Both the position numbers and the translations under genes were made by a program. Below are positions 1-10,940 of a stretch of 64,000 nucleotides of DNA, piece after piece; the first letter of the stretch is position 1, and every line of letters starts with the position of its first letter. The DNA is from Pseudofabraea citricarpa (Eukaryota; Ascomycota; Leotiomycetes; Helotiales; Dermateaceae). The stretch is from assembly GCA_029641185.1 (NCBI GenBank), contig JAPWGK010000009.1, forward strand, positions 74,501 to 138,500, written 5' to 3'. The notes beneath the pieces were generated by a model. It saw only the letters and a program-made list of their open reading frames with translations. It had not been told where the DNA came from and did no database searches.

Positions 1-558
1 CCGCCGAAAGATCGATATCACTCATATAGCCGACCACTTCCGCAAGAAAGCCTCCCTCGCTGCTGCAACAAATTGCGTGACGGTTACGAATATGAAGACG
101 TCTTCCCGGAGCCATACTCGCTAGTACATGAACCAGAAGAGCGATTTCGAGTCAAAGCACCGCAACCACTGTACTCTGTGGCTCCGCGACATGATAATCC
201 TTTCCGGGCTAAACACACGACTCCTCACCACCATCATCGTCATCATCATCTGCATCACCACCCGCATCACCACTATTATCGAGAAGAAAAGGAGAGTCCC
301 CTCCGTAGGAGACATCTTACCCCCACTCCTGTTTCCATGCCGCGATATACTCAACAGATATTTCCAGAGCCGTACTCGGTGCTTTATCGCGAGGACAATC
401 CATTCCGTGTCAAATACCCGCTACCACGTCCACGTAAAGTTGTCTTTGATCGGGAGCATATTGAGGAATATCCTCGGTTCCATTTCGACTCTGACTCTTC
501 CTCGCTTGAGTACGACGATGAAGATTATGACGATTATGAATATAGCCGACGATTGTAA
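1..558 (+). CDS. C-terminal part of a repeat-containing, His-rich protein (5' end outside the window)
   Basis: Frame 1 is open from the first base to the TAA at 556-558, so this is the 3' part of a gene that starts upstream of the window. The protein is hydrophilic. A unit beginning FPEPYS, followed about eight residues later by F-R-V-K-x-P, occurs twice, near bases 109-165 and 358-420. A shorter related copy (YSVAPRHDNPFRAKH) lies between them, near bases 172-225. A histidine run encoded by CAC/CAT codons lies at about 226-280, and the tail is acidic (DSDSSSLEYDDEDYDDYEY). No catalytic domain, signal peptide or membrane segment is visible. I do not recognise the family. The reading frame and stop are clear; the function is unknown. 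Confidence 0.6.
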   Translation, partial: PPKDRYHSYSRPLPQESLPRCCNKLRDGYEYEDVFPEPYSLVHEPEERFRVKAPQPLYSVAPRHDNPFRAKHTTPHHHHRHHHLHHHPHHHYYREEKESPLRRRHLTPTPVSMPRYTQQIFPEPYSVLYREDNPFRVKYPLPRPRKVVFDREHIEEYPRFHFDSDSSSLEYDDEDYDDYEYSRRL

Positions 559-1555
559 CGGAAACTCTTGATTCGTTTTAGAGATGGAGATGCCTCCTGC
601 TATATTTTCAGACGCAGCTGGTTGTAGATCTACGAATCTCTGGTGCCACTAGCCAATAACTATGGGGACAACGTATGGTCGAGACGGGAAGCGAGTGGTT
701 AACGAGGACATTTAGCGAGCAAGAGCGTTTCGCGGCTGGTGATCTACAGGTCAGAGAATGATGGAAACGTCGAGCGAACTTTCTTATTGCATATTTCCAT
801 CCGTGGAAATGACCGGTGTTCTTTTTGTGAATCAACCAGTGCTCGCCAGAAATGACTAATGAAGACAATAATGAACATTTCCTTACCAGCAACATATGTA
901 CCATACCAGAATAGGAGAAATCAAACCTTGATGTTTTAACTTTCTACACAAGCACTGGAACCATTTTATTTGAAGAATTTTAAATTGTAGAAGCATTAAG
1001 TGTGTCGCGCCATCCATTGTACACGAAATGATTCCCTGGAAGCCATACAAGTACTCACCTCGACCATCATAACCATCAAGCCCATAAAAAGCAGAAGGGG
1101 TGGGGACGAAGCGTAGTGTACAAGGGGGTAACGAGGAACTTACACTCGTGATGACCAAGTGGCCATTAAGAAAGAAATACAAGAACTTTTCAATGCCCTC
1201 GGGTATCCCACATGAAGCTCGATCCCCATCAAGACATCTCGTGAGACGTAAGAAGGTTCATCTCGACCTCTTTTGTTGTCAAAGCCCACAGCCCTAAATA
1301 TCCCAAACGCCATGCAGAATCATCAAAAAGCCACTGGTCAAAGGACAGCCACAAGCCAACGGATCTCAAGCCCACAAGTTGCATCGATATCTTCTGAAAA
1401 GAAGTTATCATCATCTCAAAGCCCACAGCTCCCATAAGGAGTAATGATCAAGAGCGGACAACCCACAAAGCCAACGACCCACAAGTCAACAAGAGATGAA
1501 ATCTCAATGCGGCACAGTGTTGACGGGCATGCTGTCCTCAAGCGATGCCTGACCC
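559..1555. other. Intergenic stretch with degenerate CCCACA-type repeats
   Basis: I see no convincing gene here; the open frames are short and unlike the neighbours. It probably carries the 3' untranslated regions of the convergent flanking genes. Between about 1,270 and 1,490 the strings AAGCCCACA, GCCAACG and CCCACAAG recur at irregular spacing. The string TCAAAGCCCACAGC occurs near 1,278 and, with one change, near 1,414. Confidence 0.5.
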
Positions 1556-3186
1556 TCATGCAAAGGTCTGTTTCTTTCCGGAGAAATCACCGAAACCTCC
1601 ACGGTTGGTGCTTCCTCCACGGCCACCTCGGCTTGCGCCACCACGACCACCACGTCCTCCACGGTCACCGAAGCCACCTCTTCCACCACCACGGCCACCA
1701 CCACGTCCGCCGCGGTCAAATCCACCACGACCTCCACGTCCACCTCCACGTCCACCACCACCGTTCTCAGGACGGGGAGTAGCATAGTCAAGTCTGACTG
1801 GGCGGCCACCGATCTCAGCACCGATCATAGCTTCATATGCAGCCTTGGCATCTTCAATTGAACCGAAGCTGACATATCCGAAACCCTTAGGGTTACCAGT
1901 CTCCCTATAAAGGATTAGTATTGGCAATGAAAGGAAGTGGGAAGAAACTTACATGTCAGTTGGGAGTCTGACGTTGGTAACAGTTCCGTGAGCACCGAAA
2001 GCCTCACCAACCATGTTCTCATCAGCCTCGAAGGAAAGGTTGCCGAGGAAAAGAGTGTCGGAAGGTGGGTTCTGGGAGTCACCGTATGCTTGAGCACGTT
2101 GACCAGCACGCTCCTTTGGTGCGCTGTTGTCACGAGGAGTGGAAAAGTCAACATTGGCCTCACGACCATCGATAAGAGCACCCTTCTTGGCCTTGAGAGC
2201 GGCAGCGGCATCAGCAGAGTTGTTGAACTCAACATATCCGAAACCCTTGGAGCGACCGGTAGCCTTGTCACTGATGACACGAGCTCCAGAGATCTCTCCG
2301 AACTCCTCGAACTCACGGTACAACCACTCGTCATCAACGTTCCAGCTCAAGTTACCAACGAACAAGTTCTTGGATCCAGTATCTTCACCACCAGCTGGGG
2401 TCTCGGTCTTTGCCTTCTTGGCGGCTGGCTCGGCCTCATCATCAGCCTTGCGCTTCTTGGATGGAGCCTCGGCCTCGCTGTCGGAAGATTCAGAGTCAGA
2501 ATCGGAACCGGAGGCGGAAGCCTTCTCTTCGGCCTCGCTAGCAGAGGAGTCGGAATCATCAGAATCAGACTCCTGCAAACATTAGCATGGCACGGTAGAC
2601 TGGTTGAGTCCATTCAACTTACAGTAGCTTTGGCAACGGCCTTAGCGGCACCGTTAACGGCGGCGACGGTAGCCTTGGCAGCCTTCTTGACAGTCTCATC
2701 TGGTGCGGTCTCCTCCTCGGAATCGGAACTATCGTCGCTGTCGGAAGCAGACTTTTCGGAATCAGAAGAGTCAGAATCAGATGCTTCATTATCAGAAGCC
2801 TCGGAGGAAGAGGAGTCAGAGGAGTCAGAGGATTCTACCTCTTCTTTCTTCGACGCCTTTCCGTTGGCTTTGCCATTGGTAGCTGGGACAACGGCCTTGG
2901 CCTTGCTCTTCTCCTTCTTGGTGACCTTGACCTCCTCCTCAGACTCAGAGTCTGAAGAAGCACTGGCTGAGGCCTCAGAACCGGACTCGCTGTCGGAGGA
3001 AGATGGGGTGGGAGCCTTCTTGGACTTCTTGCTGGTGGTGGCCTTGGCAGCTACAGTCTTTGCGACGGCCTTGGACTTGGCATTTGGCTTCTGAGATGGT
3101 TTAGTTACTGCTGCGTTTTTGACTGATTTGAGTGGTTTGACCTCGACCTTGGCAGACTTGGTCTTGACATCCTTAGTCTTTGCCAT
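1556..3186 (-). CDS. NSR1: Nucleolin-like nucleolar protein (Nsr1/Gar2 family)
   Basis: This is complement(join(1556..1904,1953..2572,2623..3186)), 510 aa. Both introns start GTAAGT, and the summed exons form one frame. Residues 1-270 are a Lys-rich start followed by alternating acidic-serine blocks (SSDSDS, SDSEEE) and Ala/Lys linkers. Two RRMs follow, with RNP2/RNP1 pairs LFVGNL...KGFGYVEF and LFLGNL...KGFGYVSF. The protein ends in a Gly-Arg-Gly-rich (GAR) tail. This order (acidic-serine, RRM, RRM, GAR) is that of yeast Nsr1 and fission yeast Gar2. These bind pre-rRNA and U3-type snoRNPs in the nucleolus and support 40S subunit production. The third exon starts inside RRM2. The acidic blocks are probable casein kinase 2 targets by family knowledge. 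Confidence 0.93.
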
Positions 3187-3604
3187 TTTGAAAGAGGTGA
3201 GGGATGTGATTGAGGGGGAGATATGTGAAGGGATTGATCGAGATAGGGATGCTTTCGAGCTTGAATGATGATCGAGAAGCAGGAAGGAGTTGAGGAGGAA
3301 AGAAAATTATGTGGCGGTGGAAGAGCTCTTATCTGATATTTTTTATCGTTAGCGCCACGCTAGCGCACGAAAAACCGACCCTTCGAATTTTTTGAGTGGA
3401 GTGCGAATGTGGGGCGGCCTCAGGTGTCAACAGCTGGTCAGCAAAGACACCATTCCTCGCATAACGTGACCTGCATCCATGTACCTCATCCAAGCTCTGT
3501 GATTGCGACTAGCTGTGGGAATAACCCAAAATCAGGACTCAACCACCTCTCTGCGATACCAATTGACCTTCGCACGCTCGCAATCTTTTGCATATCTCGA
3601 CGCC
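3187..3604. promoter_or_regulatory. Shared upstream region of NSR1 (-) and the complex I subunit gene (+)
   Basis: These 418 bases separate two divergent start codons and must hold both promoters. A CT/GA-rich leader lies next to NSR1 (about 3,187-3,310). I see no convincing TATA box, and no specific factor site can be assigned by eye. Confidence 0.5.
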
Positions 3605-4016
3605 ATGGCCCCAACCCCCGAGTCCGCGTCATTCCTGGCCAAGAAGCCAACCGTTCCCCCGACCTTTGACGGTGTCGACTATGACGATACAGCACGACTC
3701 AAGCAGGCACAAGATGCTATCATCCGCGAGCAATGGGTCAAGAGCATGATGGCACGGTTAGTGCGCGAGGAGATGGGCAGATGTTATTACCGGGAAGGAG
3801 TCAATCACCTGGAGAAGTGTGGGGCTTTAAGAGGTGAGCTTGGATGACGAAGGACAGGCATTGAGTTGTCAAACCTGCTCGGAATACTCCTCGGAGAATG
3901 ATATAGTTGAACCATAGCTGACAAATTATTTTGCTGCAGAACGATACTTTGAGTTGTTGAAGGAATCCAAGATCCGAGGTTATCTATTCGAGCAACAAAA
4001 TTACGTTCCAAAGTAG
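3605..4016 (+). CDS. Complex I accessory subunit, NDUFB10/PDSW family (fungal 12-kDa subunit)
   Basis: This is join(3605..3833,3940..4016), 101 aa. The intron has a GTGAGC donor and a GCAG acceptor. The start MAPTPESASFLAKKPTVPPT follows a good context (cgccATGG). An upstream in-frame start would add a non-conserved leader. The protein matches the small fungal complex I subunit called 12 kDa in Neurospora. Seen directly are PTFDGVDYDD, REQWVKSMMARLVREEMGRCYYREGVNHLEKC with two cysteines eleven residues apart, and a C-terminal helix ending QQNYVPK. By family knowledge it sits in the distal membrane arm of NADH:ubiquinone oxidoreductase in the mitochondrial inner membrane. It has no cleavable presequence, as is usual for the family. 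Confidence 0.88.
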
Positions 4017-4607
4017 GGGGGATCTTTGAGGAAAGAGCAGAATACTCGGTGATAGACTTTACAACAAGAGTAGATTGTGATGGGAGTCGTTTGTTGTGGT
4101 CCTCAGTGGCATTTGGGAGGGTCAGACAGGCTCGAGGGAGAATACAGGTGGTCCACAGGCTGCAGCATTCGCCCTCTGTATATACCAAGAATTGTACGAG
4201 CATTTACCACAAATACGATTGGTGGCCTTTTTTACTGTGATGTGGAATTCTTAACAAAGCAGAATGAAATGTCTAATAGTGTGATCTATGCAGCTGCATA
4301 CCAGACGGACAGCCACGTTCATAAGAGTGCATGACAAAATGCATGTTGAAATAAGAGACGCCAAAGTAACGAGATTTATATTGTTACCAGCAAGACGAAC
4401 TCGAAGTGCTGTCAAAATATCCAAATCTATAATATGTCTGTTCCAAGCACCACACTGCATAACCCTCCAACCTCGATATCAAACGACCACCCTGGCACGT
4501 CTCGGCTACCGTAGTATCTCAAAAAGTTCCCAAAGATGCTCAAGCACATCACGCGCAAGCCAGCAAGAGAAACGCCTACGCCAGACTCTTGACCAGCACA
4601 CAAAAAG
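4017..4607. other. Intergenic region; complex I gene 3' UTR and MRPL37 promoter
   Basis: No gene is seen. The open frames on either strand are short and have no family signature. The 90 bases before 4,608 are A/C-rich (AGCAAGAGAAACGCC, CAGCACACAAAAAG), as is common before fungal start codons. Confidence 0.45.
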
Positions 4608-5297
4608 ATGATTTGCACACGCTGTATACTGCGAGGCTCAGGCCGGTCCTTTACACGCACATTCTCGAGCACGGCCATCTCGCGGACAGCAGGGCAGCAG
4701 ACGACGAACCCGCGACCTGACGGGCTTCCCGCCGCAACATCGACGAGCGCCGCACAGCCATTCTCAACACCACTCACAGCGTCGGGGGCTAAGGGCTCAT
4801 CGTCGAAGGGAAAGCTGTCGCTCCCTGTCTCTCTGGTGCCAGCCGGTGTGCCGTTAAAGGGGCTGAATTACCTGAAGGGTAGAGATGATCCCGTTGCGTT
4901 GCCCGAGGAGGAATATCCCGAATGGTTATGGCATTGTCTGGATGTGAAGAAGAAAGGTGGCGCTCTGGATGAAGGCATGGGAGATGAGTTCTGTGAGTAC
5001 TTCTGCAGCGCAATTGGGTCCTGCAGCTAACGGTGCATAGCTAAATCCAAGAAACAACGTCGTATGGCTGCGAAGCGGAAGGCCAAGATGGAAGCTTCTC
5101 TGCTGGCTTCAGGCGATGCGGATTACTTGATGCCCAAGATTCCAATACAAAAACAGTCAATTGATCTGGCCTGGAACGAGGAGGGCAGTGTCGAGGGAGG
5201 ATTAGAGGCAGTCGCGAAGAGAGAGGAGTTGAGAAAGGCGATGAGATCGGAAAGGAGATCGGGCATCAAGGAGAAGAATTACCTGAAGAGTGTATAA
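4608..5297 (+). CDS. MRPL37: Mitochondrial large-subunit ribosomal protein mL54 (yeast MRPL37 family)
   Basis: This is join(4608..4992,5041..5297), 213 aa. The intron runs from GTGAGT to GCATAG. The N-terminus (MICTRCILRGSGRSFTRTFSSTAISR) is rich in Arg/Ser/Thr without acidic residues, as expected of a matrix-targeting presequence. A low-complexity linker follows, then the family core: VPAGVPLKGLNYLKGRDDPVALPEEEYPEWLWHCLD at about residues 83-118. Exon 2 begins with a basic stretch (KSKKQRRMAAKRKAK) and ends in helices (AKREELRKAMRSERRSGIKEKNYLKSV). This fits Pfam 'mitochondrial ribosomal protein L37', a component of the mitochondrial 54S subunit. Confidence 0.92.
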
Positions 5298-5476
5298 ATA
5301 GTGTATGATACAAGGGTGGTCATGATGGTAGCACTTTGTTGGGCACATATCAAAGAGGTGTTGTATGATATTATTAGCTTCTATGAAGCGTTTTAGAAAC
5401 TGGCAAAGTCCAGCTGTAACATTGCTCCATGGGTATATCCGTCGAATTGTAAAATCAATTCCCTACCAAACCACCA

Positions 5477-7132
5477 TTAATCCTCGTATTCTCCGGCTGG
5501 CATGGCAGACTTCTTAAGCTGCAGCTCTGCCTTGATCTTTCTTAACTGTTCCTCCAATCTCTTTTTGAGAATAGGATTGACCTGTACTGCCAAGCCTGCC
5601 TGCACTTCATCAAGCTGCTTCTCCATGTCTGCAATATCTTCTCGGTCCGTCTGAAGCTTGGCAAGTCTCGCTTTCTCGTCCTCATCAATCTCGTCCTCCT
5701 CTGCATCATCGTCGTCATCATCCGATCCCGACTCAAATGATTCCTCTCCTGCGTCATCTTGACCATTGACGTCTTCGATAGCCGGAGTATCTGCATTCAT
5801 GGGAGTTGCTCCTGGTATAGACGACATAGGGGTGGCGCTTTGCTGTGCATTGTGTTCTTCTTCCATAGCTGCTTCCAATTCCGCCTCCAAATCGAATTCG
5901 TCCAAACCCATGTCTTCCTTCACGTCGTTCTGTGCCACATTTCCGTTCATACCGCCACCATTCATATTAACACCATTCATATGGCCAAAGTAACCACCGT
6001 CATCAGCTTCTCCTTCTGCGTCTTGGTCTTCTGAGTAACCCTCTTCTCCATCATCGTAGTTCTCAGGACTGCTAGCACCAGGGCTGAAAGCTCGCCGACT
6101 TCCAACATCAGTGTCAATGATCTCGTACTTGGTGTCAAATGCCTCTTCGTCAGCTGCGAGAAGCTTATTTACAGCCTCTTCTACTGCTTCAATTGCCGTC
6201 TTGCTGATCCGCTTGCGAAATCTCCTCTTTCGCGCCCAGTGCATCGGTGGTGTAAGCCCATGGGGATATTGGTGTGTAACTGGGTCAACAGTCTTGGGCA
6301 GCGGGATTGTTTTTGCTTCTTCTTCGTTTGAAATCCGAGCAAACACCAGGAGCATCTGACAAATGTCACCTGTTTTCCACCACCCTCTTCTATCCCAACT
6401 CTTCATTCCTTCCGTGACCGTTGGTAGGTCGACCAGGGTAGCGGCATATGGGGTACCGCGTATGACTACGACTGCCCTCCGTAAATCCTGGTCGAAAAAC
6501 TTGAAGTACACATCTGCTCCCGAGTCTTTCTTCGGTATACCTAATTTCTTTTCCGTGATCATTTGCCTCAAGTAATCACAGTCATCTCCTGGTATCATAC
6601 GCAGAACAAACTCCTCCTCGATTGTTGGGTCGGATTCTCGATCACTGGCCTCGGAGTCGTATCCCTCTCCCAATTTCCTCTTCATAGCCTTGCCTTTCGC
6701 CTTGATCTTGGGCACTCCAGAAATCGGCGTCTTCGCAGCAGCATGTTGAGAAGCCACATTTAGTTTGATCTTCTTCTGTGGCGGCGCCACCTGGATCGTC
6801 GAGCCTTCTGCATCGCTGTCTGATTCCTCCTTGACCCGTTTCCTGTTGGCCTCGATGATCTTTGCGCTCGGCTTGGAGGCTCTGCCCGCTTTGGACTTCT
6901 TGGGTAGCACTTCAGCTCGTGGAATCGACTCTAGTGCGGGAGTTGCGGGTACTGATTTGGAATTCTTGAGCTTGATCTTCGTCTTAGAACCACCAGGAGT
7001 AGGCGTTCCGGTAGAGATGGGAGTTGCTGTAGGAGGGGCAGGCGTCGAAGCAGTGGGGGTAGAAGCGGCATTGGTATTGTGATGACTGGCGTTGCTCCCT
7101 CCGATATTGAGCTTGAGCTTAATTCCAGCCAT
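5477..7132 (-). CDS. TAF7: TFIID subunit TAF7 (TAFII55)
   Basis: A single uninterrupted exon of 551 aa. I chose the ATG at 7130-7132 (MAGIKLKLNIGG); the frame stays open further upstream but has no ATG there. Residues 1-170 are Thr/Pro/Ala-rich and basic, with the repeated string KIKLK/KIKLN. The TAFII55 N-terminal domain spans about residues 172-330: EEEFVLRMIPGDDCDYLRQM, YFKFFDQDLRRAVVVIRG, YAATLVDLPTVTEGMKSWDRRGWWKTGDICQMLLVF and GLTPPMHWARKRRFRK. The C-terminal third holds an Asn/Gly/Met-rich stretch and a long acidic run (DDDDDDAEEDEIDEDEKARLAKL) leading into a predicted coiled coil. TAF7 binds TAF1 in the TFIID general transcription factor in the nucleus. Its neighbour across a short divergent promoter is another probable TFIID subunit. 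Confidence 0.94.
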   Translation of the reverse strand: MAGIKLKLNIGGSNASHHNTNAASTPTASTPAPPTATPISTGTPTPGGSKTKIKLKNSKSVPATPALESIPRAEVLPKKSKAGRASKPSAKIIEANRKRVKEESDSDAEGSTIQVAPPQKKIKLNVASQHAAAKTPISGVPKIKAKGKAMKRKLGEGYDSEASDRESDPTIEEEFVLRMIPGDDCDYLRQMITEKKLGIPKKDSGADVYFKFFDQDLRRAVVVIRGTPYAATLVDLPTVTEGMKSWDRRGWWKTGDICQMLLVFARISNEEEAKTIPLPKTVDPVTHQYPHGLTPPMHWARKRRFRKRISKTAIEAVEEAVNKLLAADEEAFDTKYEIIDTDVGSRRAFSPGASSPENYDDGEEGYSEDQDAEGEADDGGYFGHMNGVNMNGGGMNGNVAQNDVKEDMGLDEFDLEAELEAAMEEEHNAQQSATPMSSIPGATPMNADTPAIEDVNGQDDAGEESFESGSDDDDDDAEEDEIDEDEKARLAKLQTDREDIADMEKQLDEVQAGLAVQVNPILKKRLEEQLRKIKAELQLKKSAMPAGEYED

Positions 7133-7511
7133 CTTGAGCGTTAAATTCGGAGGATGTAATTGTGTGACCAAGATGGCAAGGTAGATGGCAAGATGCCAGG
7201 TAATGTGGTTGTTGAACAGTTGGCAGGTGGTGGCATGAGGATGTACAGGTTCTTGTATGCTTGAGATACCTCACGCAGGTACGAAATTGTACGGCGGCCC
7301 AGACGCGCCACAATGGCGAAGCCTTGCCTAAAATGTGACTTTGCGACGGGCCTCAATGCCACGACCAACACGGACGACTTCCACGCGCAAAACTCGCACT
7401 TGACGAGTCTCTTCGGCCAGGAACAACTTTTGGCTGGCAATGGTTTCCCCCTACCTTCAATAAACCCGGACTTTGAGCTGTCATCTGCGTCCAGTCTGCA
7501 CGCAGTTCACC
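7133..7511. promoter_or_regulatory. Bidirectional promoter between TAF7 (-) and a TAF3-like gene (+)
   Basis: Only 379 bases separate the two start codons, so the two genes must share this control region. No TATA-like box is obvious near either start. That would fit housekeeping promoters, but I cannot name bound factors. Confidence 0.6.
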
Positions 7512-8189
7512 ATGGCAACACCTCAAGCTTTGCACCACTCGCTCCTCCGACCTTGCGTACTACACATCCTCCGAGCTGCAGGCTACCATTCCACCCGACC
7601 CTCTGTGCTCGATACTCTCACCGACCTTGCGGCGCGCTACATGTATCTGCTGGCACAGCAAACCGTCAGCCACGCCGCCATCAATCACACCGAGCTCGAT
7701 ATCTCGATTCAAGATGTGCGCATGGCAATGCAGGATTGTGGTACCCTCATACCCGAGAAGATACTCGAGGAGCAGGACTTTGATGGTGAAGAAGATACGA
7801 GAGGTGTTGAGGCATTTTTGGCCTGGGCTACGGGACCAGGTAATCGGGAGATTAGACGGATTGCGTTGGAGGGTGCTGATGGAGCAAAAGAGGACTATCT
7901 CACCGGTTTGTTCTGCCTACCTTTCGTGATTTGCTCAAGCTAACAGCTAGAAGTATTGAAGAAGAAGCATATCACAACCGACGAAGATTCGCGCTACAAT
8001 GGGACAATCTTGGGCAAACCCGTCGAGCCTCGAGCTATCAAGGTCGAAGGCGGAGAGATCACAAGCGTTAAGGAATGGGCAGACCGAAGGAAGACAGCTT
8101 CAAAATCAACAGCACTATCATCAAGACGTCCCTCTTCCGCTCTAAGCTCTTTGGGAGATGAAGTCATGGAAGACGTCGACTTTGCATAA
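7512..8189 (+). CDS. TAF3: Histone-fold (Bromo_TP) protein, probable TFIID subunit TAF3
   Basis: This is join(7512..7905,7951..8189), 210 aa. The intron has a GTTTGT donor, a GCTAAC branch and a GCTAG acceptor, and only this acceptor keeps the frame. The start MATPQALHHSLLRPCVLHIL lies in good context (caccATGG). Residues 5-75 form a histone fold of the 'bromodomain-associated' type: LLRPCVLHILRAAGYHSTRPSVLDTLTDLAARYMYLLAQ, then ISIQDVRMAMQDCG. An acidic link and a region with RKTASKSTALSSRRPSS follow. The fold is shared by TAF3, TAF8 and Spt7. Size, lack of other domains and fungal precedent favour TAF3, which pairs with TAF10 in TFIID. TAF8 is the main alternative. Confidence 0.75.
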
Positions 8190-8334
8190 TCACATTTACA
8201 CGTTTTGGCATGGCGATGGCGATGGGCGTTTGGATGGGGCGTTTAATTGGGTAAGTAGAAGTACATCAGCAGATGCCAAAGACCAGGGCAAATATTAGAA
8301 AATGCTCAAAGCATCTAACCCTGGTTTCCACCGC

Positions 8335-8778
8335 TCAAGCCTGGCTCAGTCCCTCACTCTCAACCCTGCCACCAGCGCCGCCATCGACATTGACGCCCTC
8401 CTTTCTCTGCTGCTTGATATCATCACGAGCACCCTGCTGCTCGGCCTTCTGACGGTCCAAATCACTAGTATAGCTTCCCTCTTCGCCCCAGCCTGCATTC
8501 TTCTTGTCAAACTGAGCATGCATAACCTCACCCTCTCCTGGTGCTCGCATCTGCTCGCCATTCAGATCTTCCTTCTGTGGTCCAACTTTGGACGTAGACA
8601 GAGATGCATTGCTGTCGTCGGCGTTATCCTTAGGGTGCTGACCATGGCCCGCAGCTGTTGCTGATCCCACTGACATAGCGGGTGTAGCATTGTCTGATGA
8701 AAGGGTATCCTTTGGACCAAACGTGGTTCCTGCTCCTCTGACAGAGTTGAGCGACGATTGATCTTGCGAGGCTGACAT
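8335..8778 (-). CDS. Small hydrophilic, probably disordered protein
   Basis: A single exon of 147 aa with a true ATG at 8776-8778. The composition is dominated by Gly, Ser, Asp, Lys, Gln and Glu, with no Cys, no long hydrophobic run and no recognisable fold. Notable strings are VRGAGTTFGPKDTLSSDNATP and MHAQFDKKNAGWGEEGSYTSDLDRQKAEQQ. I recall similar short proteins in many Pezizomycotina genomes, but I do not know a function. It converges with the TAF3-like gene, leaving only 145 bases between the stops. The clean frame and plausible composition support a real gene. Confidence 0.6.
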   Translation of the reverse strand: MSASQDQSSLNSVRGAGTTFGPKDTLSSDNATPAMSVGSATAAGHGQHPKDNADDSNASLSTSKVGPQKEDLNGEQMRAPGEGEVMHAQFDKKNAGWGEEGSYTSDLDRQKAEQQGARDDIKQQRKEGVNVDGGAGGRVESEGLSQA

Positions 8779-10940
8779 GTTGGATGATATGGTGGGACTT
8801 TACGAAGTGTGTCTGTTGAGGATTTTGGAATGGCGAAACGGAAAGTCAATTCTGCTCGAGGTTAGAAGTTGCAGGGGGAATTGGTTGATCATGGTAATTG
8901 ATATTTCCCATGCCTCTTTTTAAAATGTCATCTCTCTGTGCTGTCGACGTCACCGGCTCTGATAGCTCTGGGAGGCTTGCACGGTGGTCCGTTCCACCCC
9001 TGCACACTGCCAATATCAATACATCAGCCTTGTTAGCCTTGTCGTGATCTCAATTCTAACTACGTCTTTCTACTTTGACTGCAACCTGTCTTTCTTCCAT
9101 TGGAATGTAGGCTATGCTGACTGCCTCCCAGCAGATTTTGTTGGTATTTGGTTGATTTGTTGATATTTGAAGCTGTGTTTATTATTATAATTTTATTAGT
9201 TTTGATATTATCATATGAGATTCAAAAAGTCACAGATTCGTGAAAAGAGTAATATTATATTCTTGTGAGGTGAAATAAGAATGATCGTAATTATACTCTT
9301 TGAGATAAAGTACCTTTAAAAAAAAACCGTGTGCTCTCAAATGTCTGACTTAACTCTTAACCAACGCCTAAAGTCTTTCTTAATATTATAAATATTTAAA
9401 AGAAGTTTTTTCATTTAATTCCTTGCCTCTTTGATCGTGATTCTTTTAATTTCCACATGTATCCTCTGATATAACTGAGATATTCTTTTCTTCCTCCTTT
9501 TTTCTTGTCTCTTTTCTTCGAAATATAAATATTTACGTGATGGTTTCAATTTACATATCCTTACAATAAAACTAACAAGAAGGGGATAAAGACATAAACA
9601 CGCCAAGTCATTATTTCTATTATTTGTAAGACCTCAAGTATTAGTATCGACCTCTCACGGCTTATCTAACTTCAAGGTGTTAGTAAGCTTTTGTTTCCTT
9701 GATCGCTCGCTCGCTTGATTTATCTGTTGATTTGGATAAATCTGGCGACGAGAATTAGGGGCTGCCTGCTATTATTATTTCCGGTCGCAAGAACCACTTA
9801 TAAAGTCTGGATCTATGTATCAGAGGTCTTTACGTTCATGCAGCACAGGAACAATCATTACTACAGGCCCGAGAAGGTCAAGTTCTCTGTGTAAATCTCC
9901 CAAGCCGCAAGATCTCGCAGCTCCGTCCTGAATATAATGATTTATGGGGCTAGACAGATGGATGGAAAGGATACATAACTGGTAGACTCTGTACAGATAC
10001 AAGCTGGTGGGTTATAAAATATATGCATTTGAGTATAAAGATCGTTGTGTTCAAGGGCAATACAATCGAGGGATACAGTGGAGTGGATTGGAAAAAAAGC
10101 CTGAATCAATGTATCCCACGAGGCATGTTGAGAATAAGAGACAGCAGCAGCATAAATATATTGACATCTCGAGTCCATACAATTCCTTATAGCCATCACC
10201 TATCCGGTGGCATGGCTAAAGGTCGTCGTCCACCGGCACTCGCATTTGTCAATAACAGACCATCGCGGCATGTTCTCCCACATTGATCAGCGACATGAGG
10301 TGAGACCACGGACATTATGAGACAAATCAATTACCGACGCCATTATGAGAATCATATACAGCGTTTATCTAGCTCGACAAGAACCCTCCACCGGCTGTGT
10401 GCCCCTCCCCTCCATGTTGGTAAGCGGTGGGAGCCGAACGCCTGAGCCGAGTGGAGATATCTACCGTTCCTCGACACCGACCGCGAACAAGACACCATCG
10501 AAGTCAGCCATGACGTGCGACGACCGCAACCTCCCACCGGGCATGCTCTGAAGGAGCCAACGAACGAACGAACCATGGATCCAACCCCAGAATCAGATGG
10601 CACCTCTTGCGTTATCATCTCATCCCCCACCTACCGAAAAGCTACGCTGCGGAACAGGCACGGAACGCTCGAAGCGGGGCTGCTTCTCCCCCCCTCATGC
10701 GATTCGCCATTGTGGAGGAGAGTGAGGATTACCTCTGCTGTATGCCCAATGCCCATGCTCATGTTCCCCTCCTCATCTTCAGATGAGATGGCGCAAGAAT
10801 GACCGACGGTGCTGTTCCTGCCAGACAATGGCCGGAGCTGGCCTCGAGGATAAAAGAGGCTCGACGCCCATCTCGATCTCGCTCTCGATCTCTATCTCTA
10901 TCTGCGAGCCTATCAAGAACTACATATAAAGCAAAACATC
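8779..10940. other. 2.2-kb intergenic region, partly AT-rich
   Basis: No gene can be supported. Bases about 9,170-9,620 are strongly AT-rich with runs such as ATTATAATTTTATTAG and could be an old RIP-affected remnant. From about 10,340 to 10,830 the base composition becomes GC-richer, but frames there are short and unsupported. The last 80 bases before 10,941 contain CTCGATCTCGCTCTCGATCT-type repeats and an A-rich leader (ACATATAAAGCAAAACATC), the likely promoter and 5' UTR of the next gene. Confidence 0.5.

Noticed and set aside
1444..1787. His- and Pro-rich + strand frames
   Set aside because: They are antisense readings of the Gly/Arg-rich tail of the nucleolin-like protein and its 3' flank.
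1937..3094. A long open frame on the + strand opposite the nucleolin-like gene
   Set aside because: It is the antisense shadow of the acidic-serine and RRM coding sequence, crosses both introns and has no family signature.
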